Of a stretch of DNA of 64,000 bases, positions 1-7,988 are shown piece after piece. Source of the DNA: Candidatus Zixiibacteriota bacterium. Its GTDB lineage: Bacteria; Zixibacteria; MSB-5A5; GN15; FEB-12. The stretch spans positions 248,001 to 312,000 of the forward strand of contig JACZWU010000002.1 in assembly GCA_022571985.1 (NCBI GenBank), given 5' to 3'. The translations under genes were made by a program, and so were the position numbers. The stretch's first letter is position 1. Each line of letters opens with the position of its first letter. The notes beneath the pieces were generated by a model. The model made no database searches, was not told where the DNA came from, and saw only the letters and a list, made by a program, of their open reading frames with translations.

Positions 1-153
1 TAAAATTATCATAATGGGCACATCGTTATCGACGAAAAACCGGAGCTGGTCGATTATATTTATAATGATAATAGTAAAGCCGACTGCCACCGCCGTTACC
101 AGCAGCGCCGCAAAGAATTTCTTGAGCAGGTAGATATCGATAATTTTTATCAA
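1..153 (-). CDS. lptG: LptG-like LPS export permease, N-terminal fragment
   Basis: The first 51 codons of a gene that runs off the left edge of the window. The peptide opens with a short basic amphipathic stretch (IKIIDIYLLKKFF) followed by a long hydrophobic helix, as in YjgQ/LptG inner-membrane permeases, which with LptF and LptB extract lipopolysaccharide for transport to the outer membrane. The start is a TTG whose last two bases share the upstream gene's TGA in a TTGA overlap, implying translational coupling to lptF. The family call rests on this fragment plus its position directly after lptF; only the first membrane segment is visible. Confidence 0.75.
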   Translation of the reverse strand, partial: MIKIIDIYLLKKFFAALLVTAVAVGFTIIIINIIDQLRFFVDNDVPIMIIL

Positions 154-1487
154 GGCTGTTCCTGTCTGGGCTTTCTAAAAAAAGACATAAAAGGTTTTTC
201 AGTTACAGCCATATAGAGCAGGTAAGAGCCGGCTGCAGCTATCAATATATTGGCGCTCCACATGGCTATGACAGGATGAATAATACCTCTGTCGGCCAGA
301 TCTTCGCCGCCTATCAAAAATGCCCAGTAGACAATAAACATAAAAAGTGAGATTGCAATAGCCAGTCCCATGCCGCCTTTTCTGGACAGCATAGCCATCG
401 GTGCCCCGAAGAGAATAAACGAAAGCGAAGCTATCGGAATGGCGTATTTTTTATGAATTTCAATAGAGAATTTATTGACCTGTCTTTTTTGCGACATAAC
501 CTGTTTACGGTTTTTTTCCACGTGGCGTTTCATAACATTGGCGTCGCTCTTTATATACGAAAGCGCAGTAGCGTATGAGACAGTGTCGACTCCTTTGTAC
601 TGGAAACTGTCTGAAAAAAGATAGCTGAATTTTCCGTTTAAGTATTTATTTATCTGTTCCCTGAAAGGCGTTATCGATTCCCCGGCCTGCCGGACTTTCT
701 CCTCCATTTCATCAATACCCATCTCGCGGTCGGTGCGGTATTTTGTGTCGGTGCGGACAAGTTCCGAGCCAACGTCGGCAATTGTTATTATCTGATTACT
801 AAATTCAACTTTGCGGTAGTTGGTCGGCTCCAGTAAATCGAGCGAATGTATCTCACCATTATAGAGATCAAATTTCAAATTGCGTCCGCCTGCGGTCATC
901 TCAAGATAGCCGGAGTCGGCCACTATTATGCGCGGTTGATTGGGGGTTTTAGTATCGGTGATACTGACACCTTTTACCTGTGAAGTGGTATGGTCGATTT
1001 TGTCAATCATGACCAGATAGCCGGGGATATCAGAGATAAAAATTCCCGATTTAAAAGTCAGGGTCGGGCGCATTGAAGAAATATCGCCTCTGAGATGACG
1101 GGCTTCCTTGTTTAAATCCGGAAGAATTTTATCATTGAACCAGATCATGCCGGCGGCCACTACCGCCCCGGCGCCAAGCACCGGCAGAATAATTCTGACC
1201 ACATTAATACCGGTTGATTTTATAGCGGTGATTTCAAAATCAGAGCTGAAGCGCCCGAAAGCCATCAGAGTCGCGACCAGAACAGACATCGGCACAGATA
1301 GCGCCAGCATCCAGGCCAGATTCAGAGCGATCAGCTCCAGAACCACCCAGATAGAAATATCTTTGTCAATGACCAGGTCAATTATTTTGGGCACAAAATC
1401 AATCAACAAGAGGAATGTGATAGTCCCCAGAGCAAAGATAAAGGGAACAATGTGTTCCTTAAGTATATAGCGGGAAAGAATATTCAT
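150..1487 (-). CDS. lptF: LptF/YjgP family LPS export permease
   Basis: A 445-residue protein of usual family length. It has an N-terminal basic start (MNILSRYILKEH), two to three membrane helices in the first ~115 residues, a ~230-residue periplasmic beta-rich domain, and three membrane helices near the C-terminus. This is the YjgP/YjgQ layout. It would act in the inner membrane with LptG and LptB to lift LPS onto the Lpt bridge. A GGAG sequence lies 8 nt before the ATG. It overlaps the downstream lptG start by four bases. It is divergent from the exonuclease gene at 1591, across a ~100 bp gap. Confidence 0.9.
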   Translation of the reverse strand: MNILSRYILKEHIVPFIFALGTITFLLLIDFVPKIIDLVIDKDISIWVVLELIALNLAWMLALSVPMSVLVATLMAFGRFSSDFEITAIKSTGINVVRIILPVLGAGAVVAAGMIWFNDKILPDLNKEARHLRGDISSMRPTLTFKSGIFISDIPGYLVMIDKIDHTTSQVKGVSITDTKTPNQPRIIVADSGYLEMTAGGRNLKFDLYNGEIHSLDLLEPTNYRKVEFSNQIITIADVGSELVRTDTKYRTDREMGIDEMEEKVRQAGESITPFREQINKYLNGKFSYLFSDSFQYKGVDTVSYATALSYIKSDANVMKRHVEKNRKQVMSQKRQVNKFSIEIHKKYAIPIASLSFILFGAPMAMLSRKGGMGLAIAISLFMFIVYWAFLIGGEDLADRGIIHPVIAMWSANILIAAAGSYLLYMAVTEKPFMSFFRKPRQEQP

Positions 1488-1553
1488 AAGTGCGCTCCAA
1501 TATATGACTTATACAACTCTCTGCCAGTTAAAACTCTCTCAATAACAGGTCTC

Positions 1554-1582
1554 TTGGCAGGGCCGGCTATTCCTGTTATATT
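1554..1582 (+). promoter_or_regulatory. Sigma70-type promoter giving a predicted leaderless mRNA
   Basis: TTGGCA at 1554-1559, a 17 bp spacer, then TATATT at 1577-1582. Exactly 8 nt separate the -10 hexamer from the ATG at 1591, so transcription would start about 2 nt before the start codon. No Shine-Dalgarno sequence is visible. Three other genes in the window share the 8-nt geometry. Confidence 0.6.
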
Positions 1583-1590
1583 TAAGAGCA

Positions 1591-2559
1591 ATGTCTGAGT
1601 ACGCCAAGAAAATTAAAGACTTTGAAGTAGAAGATATTATCACCGGTTTTTTTGCCGTGCGCCGTAAGGATGTCCGGGATTTTGCGCGCGGGCAGTTTGT
1701 TTCGATGGAGTTAGGCGACTCGACCGGGCGTATTGCGGCTGTCATGTGGGAGCCGGACCAGTTTGCCTTAGCAGAGCTTGAGACCGGACTGGTTGTCAAA
1801 GCCAAAGGAGTCATCACCGAATATAACAACAAGAAGCAATTCAAAGTTGACCGCCTCAGGTTGGCTCAAAAAGATGAATACACCATTGAAGATATTCTGG
1901 CGCATTCTTCTCAGCCTATTGAAGAGCGCCGGGCCAGAATTTTAGCACTGACAGAAAAAATTCAGAACAGCTATATCAAAAATTTAACAGAGTCGTTCTG
2001 GAATGATGAAAAATTCTTTAATGACTATCTGGTTGCCGCCGCCGGAAAACTCTGGCACCATGCATATGTAGGCGGGCTGTCGGAGCACTCAGCCAACGTA
2101 ACCGAACTGGCGCTTCGCGTGGCCTCGGGCTACAAACATTTGGACAATGACCTCTTGATATTTGGCGGGCTGTTTCACGACTCAGGCAAGATTGAGCAAT
2201 ACTCTATCGATACAGTTATTGATTACACCGACTCCGGCCGCCTGCTGGGGCATATCTGTGTGGCCGATGCCTGGATTACCGAAAGAGCCCACAAAATTGA
2301 AGCTTTCCCGGAATCTCTTTTGATAAAGCTGCGCCATATGATTCTCTCACACCATGGACAGCTTGAATATGCCACCCCGGTGGTGCCGCAAATGGCTGAG
2401 GCTTTTGTGCTCTTTTACTGCGATGAAATCGACAGCAAGATGGGCGCTATCGACAGAATCAGAGAAAGGCAGGGCGGCCAGGGCTGGTCAGAATATGTCA
2501 AACTTCTGGAACGTTATCTGTTTTTCGGCCGTGATTCAGATATGGAATCTGGCAAATAA
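1591..2559 (+). CDS. YhaM-like 3'-5' exoribonuclease: OB fold plus HD domain
   Basis: A 322-residue protein. Residues ~10-95 look like an OB-fold nucleic-acid-binding domain. Residues ~150-300 form an HD metal-dependent phosphohydrolase domain, with HH at 156-157, EHS at 165-167, the HD signature HDSGK at 196-200 and a further HH near 254. The order and length match the YhaM/CBF1 family of 3'-5' exoribonucleases that trim RNA and sometimes single-stranded DNA in the cytoplasm. The gene is monocistronic on this strand, divergent from lptF, and preceded by a promoter that predicts a leaderless transcript. Substrate preference cannot be read from the sequence. Confidence 0.85.
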   Translation: MSEYAKKIKDFEVEDIITGFFAVRRKDVRDFARGQFVSMELGDSTGRIAAVMWEPDQFALAELETGLVVKAKGVITEYNNKKQFKVDRLRLAQKDEYTIEDILAHSSQPIEERRARILALTEKIQNSYIKNLTESFWNDEKFFNDYLVAAAGKLWHHAYVGGLSEHSANVTELALRVASGYKHLDNDLLIFGGLFHDSGKIEQYSIDTVIDYTDSGRLLGHICVADAWITERAHKIEAFPESLLIKLRHMILSHHGQLEYATPVVPQMAEAFVLFYCDEIDSKMGAIDRIRERQGGQGWSEYVKLLERYLFFGRDSDMESGK

Positions 2560-2617
2560 AACTCTTGTCCTCAATTAAACAATTTTCAGTAACTATGCTG
2601 AGTTTGCTGGCTGTTAG

Positions 2618-2680
2618 TCATCCTGAGCACGGGTGCCCCACTGCTTGCGGTGGAATATGGCTGCGCTGTCCCCAAATAGT
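2618..2680 (+). repeat. Dispersed repeat, family A
   Basis: Contains CGGGTGCCCCACTGCTTGCGG, also present at 3519-3539, a diverged copy at ~11394, and an inverted relative at 24975-25021. It is noncoding and sits between the exonuclease gene and tRNA-Ser. Confidence 0.6.
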
Positions 2681-2757
2681 AGTTGTCCAGAGCTGAAAAA
2701 TGCCTAAATTATCAATCTGAATAATCTGACCGGCTTGAAAAAAAATTATATTTGTTC

Positions 2758-2843
2758 GGAGAGATGGCCGAGTGGTTGAAGGCGCACGCCTGGAAAGCGT
2801 GTATAGGTAACCCCTATCCAGGGTTCGAATCCCTGTCTCTCCG
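2758..2843 (+). tRNA. tRNA-Ser (anticodon GGA)
   Basis: An 86 nt type II tRNA. Acceptor GGAGAGA (2758-2764) pairs with TCTCTCC (2836-2842), with discriminator G at 2843. Anticodon stem CACGC/GCGTG encloses loop CTGGAAA, giving GGA. There is a long variable arm typical of serine tRNAs and a T-arm with GGTTCGAATCC. CCA is not encoded. A TATATT hexamer at 2747-2752 ends only 5 nt before the mature 5' end. Confidence 0.97.
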
Positions 2844-2953
2844 CATATGTAAACTGATTCATGTCGTGACTGGTGCAAGGTACAATAATAATGAAAGTAA
2901 ATAACGCAGGAACCCACCCCAAGGGATGGGCCACCCGCCGAGAAGAATAAGGA

Positions 2954-3421
2954 ATGATTGTTGTGGGTAAAGTTTTACAAGTAGGATATTCAATGTTTTC
3001 AAAAATACTAGTTGTAATTGGAGCAGTTTCGCTTTTTATGGGTCTAATAATTCTTGTCCCTGAATGGTACCTTCAAGCTAATTATAAACTATTATTGGTT
3101 ATTGGACTGCCAATTCTTGTATTGTTCGCCGCTTCAGTAATTTCTTTAATTAGATATCGATTAACAATTGACGATTTGATTGTCGAGCTAAGGGACATCA
3201 GAACCAGGAGGATTTATTTTTCGGACATTAAAAGCTTAAGAATAGATGAAGGTTCGGTAATACTTAAATCAGGGGACACTAGTATAGAAATAGGTGGCAG
3301 TATATCGAACCGAAAGCAAGTACTAGACGAGATTTTCTCTAGAGTTCGCAAATTGCCTAATATTCACATTCATGGCAATCAAAAAGAAATAGAAAAATAC
3401 TTTGGTAAAAAAAACGAATAG
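2954..3421 (+). CDS. Small membrane protein with a possible PH-like domain
   Basis: A 155-residue protein that I do not recognise as a named family. Residues ~15-37 and ~44-66 form two hydrophobic segments. They are followed by a ~75-residue soluble part (RYRLTIDDLIVELRDIRT...) with the alternating strands and closing helix of bacterial PH-like domains. ATG codons at 2954 and 2993 are both possible starts; the second would place the first helix at the very N-terminus. It is more AT-rich than its neighbours and lies between tRNA-Ser and a dispersed repeat, which fits an acquired gene. Function is unknown. Confidence 0.6.
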   Translation: MIVVGKVLQVGYSMFSKILVVIGAVSLFMGLIILVPEWYLQANYKLLLVIGLPILVLFAASVISLIRYRLTIDDLIVELRDIRTRRIYFSDIKSLRIDEGSVILKSGDTSIEIGGSISNRKQVLDEIFSRVRKLPNIHIHGNQKEIEKYFGKKNE

Positions 3422-3514
3422 GGGTTCTGATCGTGTGCTCCACCTTTCGAATAGCTCGCTGAACTCCGACCGGAGCACGTTGGAACAGTTTTTTTAGGTA
3501 GTTTTCGGACTGGT

Positions 3515-3570
3515 GCGCCGGGTGCCCCACTGCTTGCGGCCATGGTCCTGAGCCTGCCGAAGGGTGGGAT
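3515..3570 (+). repeat. Dispersed repeat, family A (longest direct copy)
   Basis: Contains GGTGCCCCACTGCTTGCGG followed by CCATGGTCCTGAGCC and a closing GGTGGG. The whole arrangement recurs in inverted orientation at 24975-25021. Confidence 0.65.
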
Positions 3571-3603
3571 CAGTGAGACTCCATTGATTAGACGGATAAC
3601 AAT

Positions 3604-3882
3604 ATGACTGAAACTAACCAAAACTGGCATCTCTATCTGGTGCGCTGTGCCGACGACACTATCTACACCGGTATCTCAATCGACGTCGAGGCCAGAGTAA
3701 CCAAACACAATAGCGGCCGGGGCGCCAAATATACTTCTACCCGCTTACCTGTCAGACTGATATACTCCGAGAGTAAGCCTGACCGTATTTCTGCCATGAA
3801 AAGAGAAGTGCAAGTCAAGCGATGGAGCAGAAAAATGAAGGAAGATCTTGTCAAAGGATTCAGCCTGAAAAAGGCAAAATAA
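3604..3882 (+). CDS. GIY-YIG domain protein, UPF0213/YhbQ-like
   Basis: A 92-residue single-domain protein. It has WHLYLVRCADDTIYTGIS at residues ~8-25, the GIY-YIG core in its common YLV...YTG form, then an R.. KHN.G.GA.YT segment and a KR...K.W.R helix. Members of this small family are putative structure-specific nucleases, but the cellular role of UPF0213 proteins is poorly defined. The TAA stop directly abuts the TTG of the next gene with no gap, so the two are probably co-translated. Confidence 0.85.
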   Translation: MTETNQNWHLYLVRCADDTIYTGISIDVEARVTKHNSGRGAKYTSTRLPVRLIYSESKPDRISAMKREVQVKRWSRKMKEDLVKGFSLKKAK

Positions 3883-4677
3883 TTGGACTTAACTTACGAT
3901 TCAATAGCCGAAGCTTATCAGCGACTGGCGGTGCCGCTGGTTTTTTTACGTCCGGCCAAAGACCTTCTGGACGCCTTGAAATCAGCGCCTGATGCTGATA
4001 TCCTTGATGTTGGCGCCGGAACAGGAGTAACTGCTCAGGCAATAGAGAGTATCAAAGGCTTCAAAGGCAAACTGGTCGAGCTCGATATTTCACTCCAAAT
4101 GCTCAAGGCATCACATTCAAGCAATTCTGTCAGCAAAGTAGTCGGTCAGGTTCCGGGGCTGCCCTTTTGTGATAAATCGTTTGATGCGGTTATGGCAAAT
4201 TTCGTACTGTCTCATGTTTTGAAATACAAAGAAGCCATAACCGACATGGTTCGTGTTCTTAAGCCGGTTGGAAGGATTGGCATATCAGCCTGGGGAAGTG
4301 AAAAGCATCAATACTCTGACTTGTGGGACAAAACTTCAGAGTCCTTTGTCAGCAAAGAATTAATAGAAAATATCGTTAGTGAATTCATGCCCTCGCGGGA
4401 AATATTTACGAATCCTGAAAACACCAGAGAATTACTCAGAGCAGCGGGAGCAAGAGAGATTGAAATTCACAAATCGGAAGCTGTCGTCTCAACTACCAAA
4501 GTCGACTATATCGCCATGAAATCCGTGATGCTGCAAGGAAGATTTATAAAATCAACAATTGGAGAAAAAGGCTGGTCTGAATTTCTTGCAAAACTTACAA
4601 AGAATTTTGATGCTAAATTCAGCGACCCGATAGAATATACGAGCCGTGCCCATCTTGTAGTTGGCTCCAAACCGTGA
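3883..4677 (+). CDS. SAM-dependent class I methyltransferase
   Basis: A 264-residue protein with a Rossmann SAM-binding motif I at residues 40-47 (ILDVGAGTG), an acidic end of beta-2 (LVELD), a PFCDKSFDAVMANFVLSH segment typical of the Methyltransf_11/UbiE group, and RVLKPVGRIGIS after it. The substrate is not indicated. The start is TTG, immediately after the GIY-YIG stop codon. The C-terminal ~80 residues are not recognisable as a separate domain. It may act on a small molecule or lipid; a quinone-biosynthesis role is possible but unsupported by context. Confidence 0.8.
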   Translation: MDLTYDSIAEAYQRLAVPLVFLRPAKDLLDALKSAPDADILDVGAGTGVTAQAIESIKGFKGKLVELDISLQMLKASHSSNSVSKVVGQVPGLPFCDKSFDAVMANFVLSHVLKYKEAITDMVRVLKPVGRIGISAWGSEKHQYSDLWDKTSESFVSKELIENIVSEFMPSREIFTNPENTRELLRAAGAREIEIHKSEAVVSTTKVDYIAMKSVMLQGRFIKSTIGEKGWSEFLAKLTKNFDAKFSDPIEYTSRAHLVVGSKP

Positions 4678-4697
4678 AAATAACGATATCCTCTTTC

Positions 4698-4715
4698 TTG
4701 ACAAACAACTGTCAA
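4698..4715. promoter_or_regulatory. Short perfect inverted repeat upstream of the glycosyltransferase genes
   Basis: TTGACA and TGTCAA arms separated by 6 nt. A perfect TATAAT follows at 4735-4740, but 31 bp from the TTGACA, too far for a normal -35/-10 pair. It could be an operator or chance. Confidence 0.25.
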
Positions 4716-4764
4716 TATTTGTTCTTTTCTCACTTATAATGGGACCAAAACAATTGTATAAAAT

Positions 4765-5226
4765 ATGATAAATGCCGAAAGCTATCCGGAATTTAAAGAT
4801 TTAAACCTTTTGATTCTGACTCATAATTACCCCACCGAGCAAAGCCCGAACTCTGGTATCTGGATAAAAAGGCTGTGGGGAGACAAACCGGTGATGCTGA
4901 TTGGCAGGCTCAAAGGTTTATTAACAGCACTGCGTAAACTTCGCCAGGGCCAAGGGACTATAATTGCCTATTGGATGTTTCCGGCGGGCATTTTGGCCTA
5001 TTTGTCCGGGCGTCCGTATATATTAAATTGTGTCGGGCTGGATGTTTTTATGATCTGCCCTTCGCGGATTATATCATTCTTGTTTCGTCCTGTTCTAAAT
5101 AAAGCAGACAGGCTGGTGTTTATCGGAGGCCACCCTAAGATTGTTTTTGAAAAACGTTACGGTGATCGTTACAAAGATAAGTCGCATCTTATCTATCTTC
5201 CGGTAGATGGTCGGGAGTTTAATTGA
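4765..5226 (+). CDS. GT4-type glycosyltransferase, N-terminal (acceptor) half
   Basis: 153 residues resembling the first Rossmann-like domain of a GT-B family 4 glycosyltransferase. It begins with LNLLILTHNYPTEQSPNSGIW, typical of the family's first strand and acceptor loop, and ends at the interdomain linker (LPVDGREFN). It lacks the donor-binding domain, which is encoded by the next ORF in the -1 frame. The stop TGA overlaps that ORF's TTG as TTGA. The two proteins together (~333 residues) make one full-length enzyme. Either this is a real two-subunit enzyme or a one-base loss in the AATT tract broke a single gene. Confidence 0.65.
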   Translation: MINAESYPEFKDLNLLILTHNYPTEQSPNSGIWIKRLWGDKPVMLIGRLKGLLTALRKLRQGQGTIIAYWMFPAGILAYLSGRPYILNCVGLDVFMICPSRIISFLFRPVLNKADRLVFIGGHPKIVFEKRYGDRYKDKSHLIYLPVDGREFN

Positions 5227-5765
5227 AAATTCTGACTATCGCTAATTTCGTAAGGCGTAAGCGCATCGACCTCTGTGCTAAAGCCTGCAAACGACTAAGC
5301 CATGATAATGACATTGCAGACTTAAACTGGACTGTTATTGGTCGCGGACCTTTAGAAAACGAAATAAAACGAATTGCGCCGGATTCGATGGAGTTTATTT
5401 CTAAAGTAGAAAGTCTGGCAGATTATTATCGCAAGTCTGATATCTTTGTGCTGCCATCGGTAGATGAAGGTTTCGGAATGGTATATGTTGAAGCTATCAT
5501 GTGCGGTTGTCCGGTCATCTGTCGCAAAAACGATGGCGGCGAAGAGATAGTTAATCGAACCGGAGGGGGAATCGCAATCAATATCCCTGATTCAGATGAA
5601 AAAGCCGTAGAAAATATTACATCGGCTATTTTAACAATTATTGATAATCGAGAAAAATACGTCTCTGATTCTACGAAGCGCGCGGCCCATGAAATGGTCG
5701 ACCCCAAGCTTATCAGGCAGGAGTGGCTGAGAATTTTCTTAGAGTCGCAGTCCCTGCACATTTAA
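5223..5765 (+). CDS. GT4-type glycosyltransferase, C-terminal (donor-binding) half
   Basis: 180 residues matching the second domain of GT4 enzymes: KILTIANFVRRKRIDL (first strand and Lys-rich loop), VIGRGPLENEIKRIAP, and the E-x7-E signature region DEGFGMVYVEAIMCGCPVI with nucleotide-sugar-binding glutamates. It starts at a TTG overlapping the previous stop; a TAA lies immediately upstream in this frame, so no earlier start is possible. It would transfer a sugar from a nucleotide donor, probably in cell-envelope glycan synthesis. Full activity would need the N-terminal half. Confidence 0.65.
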   Translation: MKILTIANFVRRKRIDLCAKACKRLSHDNDIADLNWTVIGRGPLENEIKRIAPDSMEFISKVESLADYYRKSDIFVLPSVDEGFGMVYVEAIMCGCPVICRKNDGGEEIVNRTGGGIAINIPDSDEKAVENITSAILTIIDNREKYVSDSTKRAAHEMVDPKLIRQEWLRIFLESQSLHI

Positions 5766-5793
5766 AAGACGCAGCAACGCAACGAAGTACAGA

Positions 5794-7782
5794 TCAGCTC
5801 GGCGAAGGAGCCGGTCCGCCTCTGAAAATGAAGTCGATGAAATAGGTCAAGTCAATGATATTGGCCTGGCCACCCGAACCGTTGACATCAGCCAGCTCCA
5901 TTACGGTTGGTGGCGGTCCGCCACGAAAGATGTAGTTAACCAGGTAAGTCAAATCTAATATATTAACGGAACCATCCAGGTTGACATCTCCGAGCCGGTG
6001 GCCAATAAGCGTTACCTGACCGGTTACAGTAAAGGGTGTCTCATCAGTAAACTGTCCCTCGACAGTGTAATCTTCTACGAGGGTCCCCCATATCGGTTGA
6101 TAACCTGCAAGAAAATCTGAAATCGGAACCTCCAGCTCTAGTGCATCACCTAAGAAGTTTTCATGCGTAGGCAGGTATGTAATATTAGATGGCGATACAG
6201 TTCCATTGATGGTAATTGTTGACTGATTGATATCGGCTGCCGTGTAGCCGTCCACAAAATCACCAAAGGTGATAATAAGGAATTGCGGAACGATGGCGAA
6301 TGCCTGAACTGCAAATAAGGTCTCCGGAACAATAAGTGATGTCACACGATTTGCATTATATAAAACTGATATTTTATTTCCAAAGAAATTAGCTATGGCA
6401 ATATCAAGAGAGCCATCGCCATTAAAATCAGCTGTCGTGATCGAAAGGGGACCATCCCCGACCGCTACCGTACCAAGAAAAGAGAAAGAGCCACCTCCGT
6501 TATTTTCTAAGACCGATATATTGTCACTCGATAAATTGGCCGAGACAATGTCAAGTGAGCCGTTTTGTAAAAAGTCGGAGGCATTAACTGCATACTGGGA
6601 ATAGCCGTTGACAATTTCTGAGGGAGTCGCAAATGTACCGTCTCCATTGTTAACGAATAAGGCGATATTGACGCTACCGCTTCGAGCAACAAGAATATCC
6701 ATAAAATTATCTGCATTGATATCTGCAGCGAAAACCAATCTTGGACTGCTGCCTACCAAATATACAGAGCTTACCGAAAAAACAGCGTTGCCGTCATTTT
6801 CAAGAATTGAAATTTCGTTTGAGTGTAAGTTTGCTGTAACAAGGTCCAGGTCTCCGTCGTTATCAAAGTCTGCAGCAAAAACAGAGCGAGGATGGCTGGC
6901 GGCAACATTGTAAGCCGAATCATGCACAAAAGTACCATCGCCATTATTAAGCAAAATTGATACAGTATGTCCAAATGCGTTGGCACAGGCTATGTCGATG
7001 GCACCATCACCGTTGAAGTCTGCACAAAAAATAGAATGCGGGCCGTCGCCGGTTGCATAAGTAACGTGAGTTCCGAATGTTCCGTCACCGTTATTGAGAA
7101 GCACAGAAACATTGTCAGTTCCGCCATTTCCAACAGCCAAATCCATATAGCCATCGTCGTCAAAATCAGCGCCAAAAATATAGCGGGTTCCGGTGCCTAC
7201 GGAATAATCGCTTCTATCTGAAAATTCACCTGAACCGTTATTCTTCATTACTGTTATGCTGTTCGCTCCGAAATTTACAGTTGCGATATCAAAATCTCCG
7301 TCGTTGTCGAAATCTCCGGTAAATATGGCATGAGGGGAATCACCTGAACCATAGGTGCTGTCCAAAGTAAAATTTCCTCCGCCTGCGCTAACCGATGTAG
7401 TAAATGTCCAGACGTAACTACCGCCCAACGGAATATTAGCTGAACTTTCAATACCTGTAGTAAGTATAGCTGTTACAACTTCGCCCTCCGCAAATCCGTT
7501 ATCACTTGTGAAAGTTACAGTCTTAGAGGGACTGTCATAACTGATCGTGCCGCTGTGTGACCCGGTAGTAAGCGCATGGACAACGAACGTAGAATCATTT
7601 ATTGTGGATGCGTCCATATTTATGTCAAACGTTACTGTGATATCAGAACTTGTCAAAATATTCAGTTCATTTTGTGAAGGAGCTGTAGAAACAACGACTG
7701 GAATCTGAGCTAATACAGCTGAACCAAAAAGTGATAAAGTAAAAATAACTGCAATCTGAAATAATGTTCTCGTGGAATTCAT
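5794..7782 (-). CDS. Secreted Big_5 / seven FG-GAP repeat protein with C-terminal dockerin-like module
   Basis: A 662-residue secreted protein. A signal peptide (residues 1-25, ending VLAQ) is followed by a bacterial Ig-like Big_5/SbsA domain (~27-130). Then come seven FG-GAP/VCBS repeats (~135-490) of the form ADFDNDGDxDxxxxN...ISVLxNNGDGTF, the number expected for one seven-bladed propeller with Ca2+-binding loops. A linker domain precedes a dockerin-like pair (GDVNLDGSVNILDLTYLVNYIFRGG and a second copy) at ~600-662. Its role is probably adhesion or binding at the cell surface. GGGAGA lies 6 nt before the ATG. The last ~60 residues match the tails of the four dockerin genes downstream. Confidence 0.85.
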   Translation of the reverse strand: MNSTRTLFQIAVIFTLSLFGSAVLAQIPVVVSTAPSQNELNILTSSDITVTFDINMDASTINDSTFVVHALTTGSHSGTISYDSPSKTVTFTSDNGFAEGEVVTAILTTGIESSANIPLGGSYVWTFTTSVSAGGGNFTLDSTYGSGDSPHAIFTGDFDNDGDFDIATVNFGANSITVMKNNGSGEFSDRSDYSVGTGTRYIFGADFDDDGYMDLAVGNGGTDNVSVLLNNGDGTFGTHVTYATGDGPHSIFCADFNGDGAIDIACANAFGHTVSILLNNGDGTFVHDSAYNVAASHPRSVFAADFDNDGDLDLVTANLHSNEISILENDGNAVFSVSSVYLVGSSPRLVFAADINADNFMDILVARSGSVNIALFVNNGDGTFATPSEIVNGYSQYAVNASDFLQNGSLDIVSANLSSDNISVLENNGGGSFSFLGTVAVGDGPLSITTADFNGDGSLDIAIANFFGNKISVLYNANRVTSLIVPETLFAVQAFAIVPQFLIITFGDFVDGYTAADINQSTITINGTVSPSNITYLPTHENFLGDALELEVPISDFLAGYQPIWGTLVEDYTVEGQFTDETPFTVTGQVTLIGHRLGDVNLDGSVNILDLTYLVNYIFRGGPPPTVMELADVNGSGGQANIIDLTYFIDFIFRGGPAPSPS

Positions 7783-7988
7783 AACTGTCTCCCGCTGAAA
7801 GGAAAAAAATGAATAAATTTAAGGCAAATTAATATTTGCTTCGTTTGAATCTGTTTTATTGATTCAACCCTAATCCGCAATCGCTAATAATATAGTGCAA
7901 GATGACGAATTTAGCAATGTCTGACAGATTCCGGTCTTATTCAGATTATACAGTTGTGGCACAATATCTTACGGTGACGTTTATGGCC

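Noticed and set aside
4698-4740. TTGACA and TATAAT as a promoter for the glycosyltransferase
   Set aside because: The spacer is 31 bp, far beyond the usual 16-18.
5215-5230. Programmed -1 frameshift between the GT4 halves
   Set aside because: The -1 frame has a TAA directly before the TTG and there is no slippery heptamer.
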